From Ceratorhiza oryzae-sativae (taxonomy: Eukaryota > Basidiomycota > Agaricomycetes > Cantharellales > Ceratobasidiaceae), in assembly GCA_030998015.1 (NCBI GenBank), contig JARWMV010000241.1:1178001-1242000 (forward strand): a stretch of 64,000 nt of DNA, in the 5' to 3' direction. Below, in pieces: positions 1-9,528 of this stretch (the stretch's first letter is position 1; the number at the start of each line of letters is the position of its first letter). The position numbers and the translations under genes were made by a program. Below the pieces are notes generated by a model. It was not told the origin of the DNA, ran no database searches, and saw only the letters and a list, made by a program, of their open reading frames with translations.

Positions 1-957
1 TAATGATTGACTCGAATACTAGGGGGGCATCCTCGGTCCCCCCGGATGCCATACTCGTCGACGATTCAGATCCTTCCATAAGCTGTTCGGGTTCAGGTTG
101 GGTGCTAATAGTAGGGTTTCTAACTTTTCCAAGCAACTGTTGCTCATTCGTGATCTAGCGTGGGGGTTATATGCAAAATTCGACTCGCATGACACCCAAT
201 CCCGGTGACTCGTGCACGTTTACGTTTACAGGCACACAATTCTGGTATTTTGCCAACGACAATAGGCAAAATGCGCTAGTGAATATTGATGTGGATGGCA
301 ACAAGATGTATTCTGGGGCGAGTGACACCAACAAGGTATGCACTCCGGTGCGATGGGGTAAAACTCGTCATTTACTCGACCTAGTTTGTCCAAAAGCTAT
401 TGTGGGCGAGCCCTGGACTGAACTATGGCCAGCATACGGTCACGGTAACGCATGCTGGAAATTTGGGTGATATCGCGAGCGTCGAGTTTTTCATGTACCT
501 GGCCAGGTAGGTTTTTGTCTGCTCCTGCACACTCCGACTGACGCTGAGAAGCGGCTCCGGTTCGAGTGGGAGTTCGAGTGGCGGTTCGGGTGGCGGCGGT
601 GGCTCGGGCTCTAAATCTGTTCCACTTGGAGCGATCATTGGTGCCTCGGTGGGTGGCGCTGTCTTGCTCACTGTGCTGGGTGGTCTTTTGGTTCTCTGCG
701 GGGCCCGTCGCAAGAGGAGCCGGCTGAGCAAGGTCGAGGAGGCACCGGGTCCGGTGTTCGAGCCGTATCCCGAGAAAGAGGGGAGGGTCGTCTCTGGACT
801 GGACGCGTCGACGCTGAATTACAGGGAGAGTGTTGCCGAGTCGTCTGGGTACCAGGTGGGTGTCCCAAGCTCGACAGGTCCTGCCCGGGCTGAGGCTGAC
901 GGTGTGATGCAGTCGCCACCCCCAACGGGGGGTGCCGTATCTGGAAACAGTAAGTAG
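1..957 (+). CDS. Single-pass membrane protein with Ser/Gly-rich stalk (5' partial)
   Basis: The 3' part of a gene whose start lies before the window. Reading resumes after likely introns at about 102-158, 336-384 and 505-550. The ectodomain carries VDDSDPSISCSGSG, then GDSCTFTFTGTQFWYF and a run ending ASVEFFMYL, a beta-rich pattern seen in fungal galactose-binding-like surface proteins. A Ser/Gly-rich stalk follows, then one membrane segment (AIIGASVGGAVLLTVLGGLL) and a basic stop-transfer sequence RRKRSRL, then a tail of roughly 90 residues. This predicts a type I plasma-membrane protein with its N-terminus outside; the signal peptide is not in view. Architecture resembles fungal wall-stress-sensor or SKG6-like membrane proteins, but the ligand and role are unknown. 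The stop is TAG at 955-957. Confidence 0.7.
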
Positions 958-1235
958 CCCGCCGATTGACATGACCGCGACTGACCGCCTGGCAGCCAAC
1001 TTTACAGCGCCTGGATACGCCGGGTACCCCGAGGTGCAGGGTTGACTACTGTATTAATACTTTTGTAATATCACGACTCGGTTGCTCAGCTAATCGATGG
1101 GATTGCGGGAAAGAGTCACGCGCCCGATAAGTCCGAGGATACGATCGCGCCGCCAAAGAAAAAAATCAGGCAGCGATGTTTGCCCTGCGCGCGTCGACCA
1201 GATTTATTGTTCCTGCCCGCATCTCCCTCCGCGCG

Positions 1236-3097
1236 ATGGCCACGATCCCCACGCCGACCGACTTTGTGAGTGGGACCGGCGCCCACGACCGTGACTGACC
1301 CCGCCCAGAACAAGGACCTCTACGCCCCGCTCAGCGAGGTCGATCCCGACGTCCAGAACATCATCGACAAGGAGACATGGCGCCAGTTCTCCGGCCTCGA
1401 GCTCATCGCCTCCGAGGTACGCACTCGTCGCTGTCCCAGACCCTCGCTCACCCAGCGCAGAACCTGACCAGTCTCGCCGTCATGCAAGCCAACGGCTCGA
1501 TCCTCACCAACAAGTACTCGGAAGGTCTCCCCGGCGCACGCTATTACGGCGGCAACGAGGTCAGTCGCACCATTGCCCTCATTACGTCTACTGACCCCCG
1601 CTCCAGTATGTCGACGAGCTCGAGCGGCTCTGCCAGAAACGCGCTCTCGAGGCGTTTAATCTCGACCCTGCCGTTTGGGGCGTAAACGTCCAGCCATACT
1701 CCGGCAGCGTCAGTTGACTGATTCTCTGCTCTGTTCTCCCACTGACCACGCCCCAACGGTTTCCAATCCAGACCGCCAAGTGAGCCATGTTGTCTCGCTA
1801 TTCCATATCCCAGACTGACAATCCTACCAGCTTTGCCGCATTCACCGCGCTCATCCAGCCCCAAGACCGCATCATGGGCCTCGGCTTGCCCGATGGTGGC
1901 CACCTCACCCACGGATACTATACCGCCAAAAAGAAAATCTCCGCCTCGTCCATTTATTTCCAGTCCTTCCCCTACGGCCTCGACCCCGCTACTCAGCTCA
2001 TTGACTACAAGGGTCTCGAGTCCCAGGCTCGCTTGTTCAAGCCCCGATTGCTCGTGTGTGGAGCCAGTGCCTACCCGCGTGACTGGGAATACGACACCCT
2101 CAAGAAGATTTGCGACGAGCATGGTGCCTGGCTCATGGCCGACATTGCCCACACCTCGGGTCTCGTCGCCGCCCAGGAGCTCAAGAATCCGTTCGAGTAC
2201 TGCGATGTCGTCACCACCACCACCCACAAAACCCTCCGCGGACCTCGTGCTGGTCTCATCTTCTTCCGCAAAAACAACGCCTACGCGAGTGACATCGAGG
2301 CCCGTGTCAACAACGCCGTCTTCCCCGCGTGCCAGGGTGGTCCGCACAACAACGTGGGTCCGTGTCATCCTCCTCGCGAATCTGAACTCATCTTGCACAA
2401 CAGACGATCGCGGCGATTGCCACCGCTCTCAAGCAAGTGGCCTCGCCCGCGTTCAAGGACTACGCCAAGCAGGTGATCGCCAACGCCCGTGTCCTCGGCT
2501 CCGAACTCGTCGCCAAAAACTACAAGCTCCAGACCTCGGGCACGGACAACCACCTCGTTCTCTGGGACCTTCGGCCCCTCGGCCTGACCGGCTCCAAGGT
2601 CGAAAAGGTGTGCGACTTGGTCCACATCACGATCAACAGTACGTCCCGCCGCCATTTGTCGCGGATTCTTACTGACCAGATCCAATAGAAAACGCCGTCT
2701 CCGGAGACAAGTCGGCCCAAGTCCCGGTGGTATCCGTCTCGGCACGTCTGCCCTCACCTCGCGTTCAATGAAAGAGGACGACATCAAGCAAGTCGCCGAG
2801 TTTTTGCACCGCGCTGTCCAGCTCTCGCTCCAGCTCCAAAAGCAGGCTGGTTCCAAGCTTCTCAAGGCAGGTCGTTCCGCATCCATCAAACTCACTAGCA
2901 CTTAGATCAAATCAGGACTTTGAGCGTGCCGCAAGGGAAGGCCAGGGTGCCCAAGATGTTGCCGCGCTCCGCAAGGACGTACAGGAATTGCCCAGCGCTG
3001 GCCCCTCCCCGGTATTGAAGTCAACGGGCTCCACGACCAGCTGGGATCTCCGAGGATCACTAGGCGCTGGGTGCGTCAATCAGATGGATGCGTATGA
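1236..3097 (+). CDS. SHMT: Serine hydroxymethyltransferase, probably cytosolic
   Basis: Makes glycine and 5,10-methylene-THF from serine and THF, using PLP. Exons: 1236-1265, 1309-1416, 1461-1559, 1607-1708, 1772-1779, 1831-2353, 2404-2638, 2689-2866 and 2916-3097. Hallmarks in order are [66 protein letters not shown], the PLP-lysine motif [23 protein letters not shown] and GTSALTSR. The start ATG at 1236 gives a short leader with no mitochondrial presequence, so a cytosolic form is inferred. Exon 5 is only 8 nt. The last intron appears to use a GC donor. Two single-base losses break the frame: near 2721-2730 (before GGIRLG) and near 2990 (before [11 protein letters not shown]). The family is certain. 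The breaks look like sequence errors rather than decay, because everything else is conserved. Confidence 0.96.
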
Positions 3098-3309
3098 CTA
3101 GGGCATAGGTGCAAGATTCAACGTCATTGTCGTTTTTTTGATGTATTTATACATCGGGCATTCAACATTGCCTGTGAATATATGAGATGAAATTTGCGTC
3201 GTGTGGTGGTTCGACCCCCTAAATGGAACAACATTGTGCAACAGCCACAAGCGCTCCTCTTGAACAGTCACGTCAAAGCGTATATTCTGAACGATACAAC
3301 GAAATAAAA

Positions 3310-4512
3310 CTACTGTTGTTGGCCTGGTGTCCCTTGGAACCCATCAATCAGCCTATTCACGTCTTCCATGACCTCGCCAACCACTTTACCCGCCCACTCT
3401 TTCAGCCTTTCAACCGCCGGCTGCGCATTTTCGGTCATCTCCTCAGGCCTGGCCTCGTTTAACCTACCCAAAAACTCTTCATCTTCCAACGCACTATCAA
3501 CGTTGCGATTGACAGCCTCTGCCCACGACGAAACACTCGCGTCCCGGACGAGCGACGCGTACCGGTTGTGTTTCATTGCGTTTTGTTGTGCCGATGAAAC
3601 GTGGGTCAGTGCCGAGAGGGCTTGGAGCGTTTGGATATAGCTTTCTTGCGTCAAATAGGGTTTGCTGTGTGGAAGGAGGAGTAGCAGGTTCGGGAGCAAG
3701 ACGTGCCATAGCAGCCGGAGGCGCTGTGCTCGAACATGATACTGCTTCTCGTCAATACCGCTATCAAGCCTCAGCAACAAAATACTCACCGATACCTGCT
3801 CGCCCTTTCCCATCGTCCCTCTAACAAAACCCGTGCTGAATACATCAACTGCGGCAGCGAACACCAAGGCAGCGACAGCCCAGGGCCGACTCTTTCGCCT
3901 CTCCGGTGCCTCGGTCACAATCCCCACCATGATGCCGAGAACAACATGTCCTAACCCCAGCCCTGCCGCTGCAAACACTAAATAATCTTCAGGGGCCGTA
4001 CACCACTCGCACGCTTCCACAACCGAATGGCCGAGTCGCCCATATACAACCCGAATATCAAATGTTTCGATACGTTGTAAAACTCGGTCGAGTTGGGGTG
4101 TGAATAGCGGATGTGAGGTCTTGGGTTCCTTGGAGCGGATATTCACTCTGGACGTTCCCTCATCGTACAAAGCTTGGAGTTCGAGTGGGATGAATTCCCG
4201 GGGACGTTGGGTCACAAGTGCTGAACGGATTTGAGCCCCCGTGGCGGTCAGGGGAAGCCGGAGTCTCGTAAAGAGGTCTGGCTGGCCGTTGTACCAGTAC
4301 CCAAGCGCCAACAGCGAGTAGAGCGTGACAACCGTTCGTATGGTGTTTGAAGTCTTTTTAGTCTTGGGACCACCATCATGTTGGTCCGGTAATTGGTGTC
4401 GTGTCGATCTCCAACGTCCTAGACGAGCAAGACCAGCCGGGAATATCACCGTAAACGCGATGAAGCCCAGGGTAATGACTATTGTTTCCATGGGCACGTC
4501 CAAAAAAGGCAT
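3310..4512 (-). CDS. Orphan multi-pass membrane protein, about 380-400 aa
   Basis: I do not recognise a named family. The protein has hydrophobic stretches near residues 8-28 (IVITLGFIAFTVIFPAGLA), 60-78, 165-190 (YLVFAAAGLGLGHVVLGIMV), 205-225 and 255-275 (LLWHVLLPNLLLLLPH). A soluble C-terminal part of about 100 residues is rich in E, A and V. The ATG at 4512 is the first in frame; one eight codons in is an alternative. An in-frame 66-nt segment at 3724-3789 begins GTGAGT and ends CAG, so it is probably a retained-looking intron; removing it yields 378 residues. Topology suggests an ER or organelle membrane protein, perhaps a conserved basidiomycete unknown. It is transcribed away from SHMT's 3' end (tail to tail). 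Confidence 0.7.
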   Translation of the reverse strand: MPFLDVPMETIVITLGFIAFTVIFPAGLARLGRWRSTRHQLPDQHDGGPKTKKTSNTIRTVVTLYSLLALGYWYNGQPDLFTRLRLPLTATGAQIRSALVTQRPREFIPLELQALYDEGTSRVNIRSKEPKTSHPLFTPQLDRVLQRIETFDIRVVYGRLGHSVVEACEWCTAPEDYLVFAAAGLGLGHVVLGIMVGIVTEAPERRKSRPWAVAALVFAAAVDVFSTGFVRGTMGKGEQVSVSILLLRLDSGIDEKQYHVRAQRLRLLWHVLLPNLLLLLPHSKPYLTQESYIQTLQALSALTHVSSAQQNAMKHNRYASLVRDASVSSWAEAVNRNVDSALEDEEFLGRLNEARPEEMTENAQPAVERLKEWAGKVVGEVMEDVNRLIDGFQGTPGQQQ

Positions 4513-4875
4513 AATGAAACTGGCAAAATATCATTATCAGAGTATTTTCACTGAAAGTAGGTTCAACTATTCACCTCGATTTATGAGACTGTGGCTTAGA
4601 CCAATAACACAATCATGCAGGTCCCTGGATGACAGTCAGTCAGTAGGTTGATTATCATGCTCGTTGCATGCTCACCAGATATAGATACAGATATTTCAAC
4701 ACCTAGGTGAGCAGTCAAGAAAACGAAAGAAAGTAATAATTATGCTGAAACAGGTGGTCGTCGTGTCCAACGCATCATCAGTTGACAACATGAGTTTCAT
4801 GTCATCCGGGCGCTTACGGGATGTGGAGGTTGCTAATTTATAGCCACAAGTATCGTGGCCAAGCCACAGCCCAAT
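4513..4875. other. Intergenic spacer
   Basis: Lies between the start of the membrane-protein gene and the 3' end of the hydrolase gene. It holds AT-rich sequence that must include the promoter of the former and the poly(A) region of the latter. No ORF or repeat stands out. Confidence 0.5.
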
Positions 4876-6512
4876 TTATTCACCATAAATATAAGAAAAG
4901 ACGACAGGATCAGAGCTTGCCGATTTAGATACATGCCCCAAAATCCATCCGGAAACTGTCTCGACAAGCTTGTCCAACACACCATTAGGTTCGTTATGGA
5001 GTTCATGGTAGCCACCCTAGTAAAATCATAAGTAAATCGTAGGATACCACGGGTTCAGAAGATATTAACACACCTCGAAAGGTACATACGTCTTGTCCTT
5101 GGCCGGTGCCTCCTTGACAAACTTTTCCGCCGCTGAGCACAAACAAACCTAACCCGGACGTCAGACTCAGCCACACACTCTTCGTGTAAAAATGGTTCCG
5201 ACCTTGTCATCCGTACCATGGACAACTAGTAGCTACCCCCCTATTTAAATCTCTGTCCTTGACTGCGAAAAGGTGAGATACTTACGGGTAGCCCCGGTGG
5301 CCAATTTGTGACATCTTGTTCCGCCAGCTCCTTGCCCTAGTACGAAGTCAGCCCGTTGCTTCTGACCGACACTTCTATACTCACGCCATTCAGCATATCG
5401 TAAACACCTTTTGTTGTCCCGATGAACTTGACATATGGATCAGCCTTGTACGCCTCCCCCACCGCTGGATCATGGCTCAGGTCCTGGCAAAATCAAACTA
5501 TTCAATATACAACATTCAAAGTAGTAATCCCATACATACTTCGGCCTTGACCTCCGCCGGGACAGTCATTGAGCTCCCAAAAGGCAACTTGCTCACGAGG
5601 CCACCGGCACCAACCTGTCTCATAGATTAGTCTCGCGTGATAAACACAAGCGAAACAAAGCGACTTTCCTGCCAGGACGGCGCAGGATGAGTCTGTCGAA
5701 TGAGCGGGGAAGTGGCAATTACTCCTGTAGCTGAGGTCTGGTGACTGCCTGCGAGAGTGGACCTGAAAACCTACCGGCCAAACCGAGAACGGCCTCGCTT
5801 TTTGGAACGAAAGGGGCTTTGGGGCCCCTAGTTGGGAACGATAACGCAAGACCCCCGCCCTAAGGAGTCAGTGACAAGACGCAAACCCACCATAAAACCA
5901 TAAGGACAAACCGCGGAGTAAAAAGTGACTAAAAAGCGATGATAGCCAACCACTCAAGTCTTACCATACTGTGACCCATAAGAAATATTGGCACTTCTGA
6001 TGAGACCCCTTCGCGTAAGATTGCAAGCATGGTTTGAATGTCCGTCTGCTGTTCCACCCAGCTGGTTTTACCATACTTGGCCGACGGGTGTCTGTGTGTG
6101 TGAAGCGGCGATGTTATAGACGATCAAAACCATGGCCAGATGCTAGTTGCTCTCAAATGATAATAAAAACGCACCGATTCGCCGTATCCAACGCGCTTCG
6201 ACCAAACCCTCGTTGGTCGTACGTAAAGACGACTATCCCTTGCTGCGCATATCGAGGAAATACGTGCTCATACCTATAAACACATCATGAAACTGTCCTG
6301 AGTAGTCACCCCAACAAAGAGACTTACCGCCCGACATGTTCGATGAACCCATGCACGAACAGAATCGCTGCCTTGGCGCCTGACGCACCCCACTGCCCTT
6401 TGCCGTTAGGTAAATCTGAGGGTAGGTATCTTCTGCTGTATAGCTTCATCCCGTCTCCAACAGTAATCCATTCTTCGGTAAACCCAGCCATCGATGTCGA
6501 GGTCGAGACCAA
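4876..6512 (-). CDS. Monoacylglycerol-lipase-type alpha/beta hydrolase
   Basis: Serine hydrolase of the fungal Yju3/MGL family, which cleaves monoacylglycerols to glycerol and fatty acid at lipid droplets and ER membranes. About 11 short exons can be joined. The first reads MAGFTEEWITVGDGMKLYSR, then the oxyanion-hole block LFVHGFIEHVGR. Later exons give VVFTYDQRGFGRS, the nucleophile elbow FLMGHSM|GGGL (Ser in GHSMG), ATSPLIRQT at the lid, the acid block LLVVHGTDDK and the catalytic His block GGYHELHNE. Stop is at 4876-4878. The start is 6512 or an internal ATG seven codons on; the second aligns better with the family. One junction after the ATSPLIRQT exon lacks a clean GT donor. The catalytic triad is complete, so the enzyme is probably active. 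Confidence 0.9.
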
Positions 6513-7153
6513 GGCTCGGGCGCCGAAACGCCATCATGTGATAGACGGATCTTATCACGAGCTTCAGAGTCTCATTAAGATCGTATCGGGAGAACAAACA
6601 ATCCATATTGGAAATAACGCCCGATGAGAATAAGAAGTGATCCGCTATTGTCCTGGACTTGGCTCGTTTTATCCATGCTCTCGGCTGGCCTATTGTCTCG
6701 ATCGTGAGGCTCAGCCACCTGAGTCTCGCCTTTCGACAGCCCAACACTTGTCTGCCATCTGACCACCCTATTCCCACATGTCTATCTATATAAACCACAG
6801 AATCCCTCAAAAAGTGGCTAGGCCAAACTTGAGCCCCAGTCTGAATACCGAGGTGTAAACAGCTAACTGGCATACTTCAATACACCATCGCGCGTGCGAT
6901 CGATTCTGCTTCTCTCTTATTCACAATAAGAAATAGCCACGTTTTATCAATCGACTATACTACACTAGGCAGATTCTATGTTTCGCGAAGGATCTCGCTT
7001 TCAACAAAAGACTATCTATTAGTCGTCGCCGTATATAATGTCCCTTCGAGACGGTTTCTGTTTCGTCAGTACGCTGCTCTCTTCGCATCCTACTTTACTC
7101 CTACGCAGGGAACTACTCTCCCATCTTACTCAACTCTTACTCTCACTGAGTCC
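6513..7153. other. Divergent promoter region with a duplicated block
   Basis: Separates the minus-strand hydrolase from plus-strand CaaX gene 1. The stretch around 6646-6705 (CTATTGTCCTGGACTTGG and following) recurs, diverged, around 7632-7695 ahead of CaaX gene 2. The two genes therefore sit in a tandem duplication that includes upstream DNA. Confidence 0.55.
7032..7038 (+). promoter_or_regulatory. TATA box of CaaX peptide gene 1
   Basis: TATATAA lies 122 nt before the ATG at 7154, preceded by TCGTCGCCG. The same arrangement, at 124 nt, precedes copy 2. Confidence 0.55.
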
Positions 7154-7264
7154 ATGGATTCCACCGCCACCTACATCTCCATCCATACTCTCGAGATCGA
7201 GGTCCCTGTTGACCAAGATAAGGGCGACAGCGGTAGTGGCAGCCAATACTGCGTCATCGCATAG
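7154..7264 (+). CDS. CaaX lipopeptide (pheromone-like) precursor, copy 1
   Basis: Intronless 36-codon gene. It starts MDSTATYISIHT and ends GDSGSGSQYCVIA then TAG. The last four residues CVIA form a CaaX box, so the Cys should be farnesylated, the VIA removed and the new C-terminus methylated, as in fungal mating pheromone precursors. An acidic pro-segment (EIEVPVDQ) lies before the core; a processing point just before DKGDSGSG is inferred by analogy with other basidiomycetes. There is no signal peptide, as expected for Ste6-type ABC export. ATG context TCCATGG is shared in part by the other copies. Whether it acts in mating or another signalling role cannot be told here, because no receptor gene is in the window. 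Confidence 0.82.
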   Translation: MDSTATYISIHTLEIEVPVDQDKGDSGSGSQYCVIA

Positions 7265-8125
7265 ACCCCTCAAGCTCATTCCGAGCATCACCATCTGGGC
7301 TCACGCCTCACAATCCGTTCTTCACGCACCTTTTTCGTTCACGACCCAAACTATTTTTATAACATGCACTGAGTTGTACGATACAAAAATGTTGTTGTAC
7401 CATTACTTGGGACTTTTTGTGTAGGATTTGGAGGGATTTCATTGAATGTTACCATGATTTGAATTTAGCTACACTGCGTGCTCGCTCGCCCACTCTTGGC
7501 CATTCGAGCCAATCGTGTATACGCCGCGATACCCCGAGGCGAGCGTAATTACGAAACCAACTAACAATGAGATCCGGCACCTGTTCCAAAACAAATGGCG
7601 ATGCTGAGTCAAGCATGATGAGAACACGAAGCGATCGAGTTCTATTGTTCAGGACTTGGCGGGTTTCATCCGCGCTTGCTAGGCTTGCCTATTGCCTTTA
7701 TCCTAGGAGTGGCATGTCTGCGAGTACTGCACGAGGAAAACGATGCGTAGGCCTACTTCACCACGTCAATACGTTAGCGCAGCTGTGGGTGAAAGATAAA
7801 CCGCTTGAAAACCAGGAAGGGTCTCAGTCCCACTAGTGTGGTATTTCTAATTGAATCCACGTGCGACACTATCTAGCTTCGTGCCACCATCGACGATCGT
7901 CCTGCTTTGTTCTAGTCACAATAAGGAAATTCTGCTGTTGATTTGCCCCCGTTTGACCAGCCGGTCATCGACTCACAAAAGAGTCTCTATGATCGTCGTG
8001 GTATATAATATGCGGTTGAGACGTCTCTCAGTCCCACAGAAGTCAGCGTTCTCCACTCACTTGGGCATAAGCACCCATCATACACCCGCACTCCCCAATC
8101 TTTCCTCGCCTATTTTTAAAACTCG
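7265..8125. repeat. Spacer with duplicated upstream block of CaaX genes 1 and 2
   Basis: Begins with the 3' flank of copy 1. Its TTGTTGTACCATTACTTGG resembles TTGTATCATCACTTAGATC after copy 2. The block near 7632-7695 (TTCTATTGTTCAGGACTTGG and following) repeats the sequence ahead of copy 1. Together these mark an old tandem duplication of about 1 kb. Confidence 0.55.
8002..8008 (+). promoter_or_regulatory. TATA box of CaaX peptide gene 2
   Basis: TATATAA lies 124 nt before the ATG at 8126, in the context TCGTCGTGGTATATAATA, like copy 1. Confidence 0.55.
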
Positions 8126-8233
8126 ATGGATTCCACTGGTACCCACTTCCTTTACAGCCCCGAGGTCGAGGTCCCCATCAACGAGGACAAGGGCGATAGC
8201 AACAAGGGCAGCATGTACTGCATCATTGCATAA
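8126..8233 (+). CDS. CaaX lipopeptide (pheromone-like) precursor, copy 2, divergent
   Basis: Intronless 35-codon gene starting MDSTGTHFLYSPEVEVP and ending DKGDSNKGSMYCIIA then TAA. The CaaX box is CIIA instead of CVIA. The core differs from the other six copies at SNKGSM versus SGSGSQ, making it the only member predicted to yield a clearly different mature peptide. The MDST start, acidic VEVP segment, spacing and TATA box agree with copy 1, so this is a diverged tandem duplicate. If this is a pheromone, this copy could have a separate specificity; that is inference. Confidence 0.8.
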   Translation: MDSTGTHFLYSPEVEVPINEDKGDSNKGSMYCIIA

Positions 8234-9105
8234 TCATCCTACGCTCGTTTGAGCGTCGCGCACTGCTGCGCTCAAACCCGCTTCGTTCTTCGGGCATATT
8301 ACTTTCTTCATCGTAATTTTCTTTATTCTGGTCTCACGCGCTGAATTGTACACTGTACACTTCATGTTGTATCATCACTTAGATCAACATTGATGTATCC
8401 TTGAGGGAATTTTAGAATGTATTCTGGACTTGAATTGGATAGTTAATGTATTGGCTCGACTCCTTGGCTGAAACCCTGTCCCTAGCAGATTCGTTGCGCT
8501 AATCACAAATCGTACCTATAAAAAAGCGCATAGAAGCATGAAGCAAACATCATTCAACAGGGAAGTTTGAGATCTTGATATACTTGCTCTTTATTTCCAG
8601 AAACCGCCGGTGGGCTGATAGGTAAGTTGCATTATCTCTTGATATCTTGGATATCAATGAACAATCCCCGCTCGGCAGGGACGAGGAGCAACTCAATTGC
8701 GTGTAATGAAGGCCTATAATATCTCCAATGCTGCCGGAAACGAAAATGCTGAACGGAATTGGGAAGTATTTCTGAAGCGGACATGCTTACAATCATGGCG
8801 GCTCCGCCATGGCAAATACGTGGAGCCTATCATCCCGCGATGATTATTCAAGAATTACTCGAGAGCTGCTGAATGAGATTTAATTTCGAAGCCCAACTTG
8901 GGAGGCACTTGCACTATGACTCTCGACATCATAACGATGATGTTAAGCTATACTTAATACTGGCTGTTCTATTTATACCCTCGGTTATTCCCGACTATCT
9001 AACTTGAAATGAACTTGGTATACAAGAAAATGATATTTGTCCGTATTTCTATTTATCGCTAACATGCGACTCTCGTTCGAGATATTTATCGGTGTGGCAC
9101 ATCTT
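8234..9105. other. Gene-free spacer
   Basis: Contains the 3' flank of copy 2 and AT-rich DNA. No ORF with family-like features is seen on either strand. Confidence 0.5.
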
Positions 9106-9528
9106 CTACTACAATTAGACAGGGACGCCAAACCATTGAGCGTTAGTTGGCGTTCAATCAGGGCACCTGGGATTCAACTTACACAATGCCCCGAGGATGC
9201 CATCTTGTGACAAGCTTCTTCTTTGGCTCTCCGTTTGTCTGCTCCGTAGCCAAAGAATTTAGGACCCAAAACCTCACCTGCCACTAGTAGGCCAATTGAG
9301 TCGACGATCAGAAGTTCAACGCTGATAGCACTTACGGATTGGGACGGCTATCCAACACGGAGCATGCTCACATCCTATCTTCGTAAAATCGAAGCAAAGG
9401 TGAATTTTGAATACATGCGCCCAGCGAACAACCTGCCCCGCATATCCCATCGATCCTTCTGGAGCATGAAAGACCCACGTTCCCTCACGGGATTCGAATC
9501 GGGTAGTGACTGCGGATGCGCTTATCAT
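9106..9528 (-). CDS. Small single-dsRBD protein, paralog A
   Basis: Three exons: 9336-9528, 9183-9283, and a last one that is just the stop codon at 9106-9108. The ATG at 9528 gives MISASAVTTRF, then GYAGQVVRWAHVFKIH (helix 1), a beta region with CEHAPCWIAVPI, LAGEVLGPKFFGYGADKR and RRAKEEACHKMASSGHC (helix 2). The order helix-beta-beta-beta-helix with GYG.DKRRAKEEAC matches the dsRNA-binding domain, whose consensus has a Gly, then K-K-x-A-K and an Ala-rich helix. The intron after the PI codons falls at the same place in paralogs B and C. The third intron (GTAAGT, branch-like ACTAAC, TTGTAG) runs straight into TAG. A role in RNA silencing or as a dsRNA sink is inference. The protein is about 98 residues, with nothing besides the domain. 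Confidence 0.7.

Noticed and set aside
397..999. 200-codon minus-strand ORF, rich in Arg and Thr
   Set aside because: Antisense to the stalk and membrane segment of the first gene; no domain pattern.
1544..2398. 284-codon minus-strand ORF
   Set aside because: It lies antisense to conserved SHMT exons and follows their codon periodicity, so it is a shadow.
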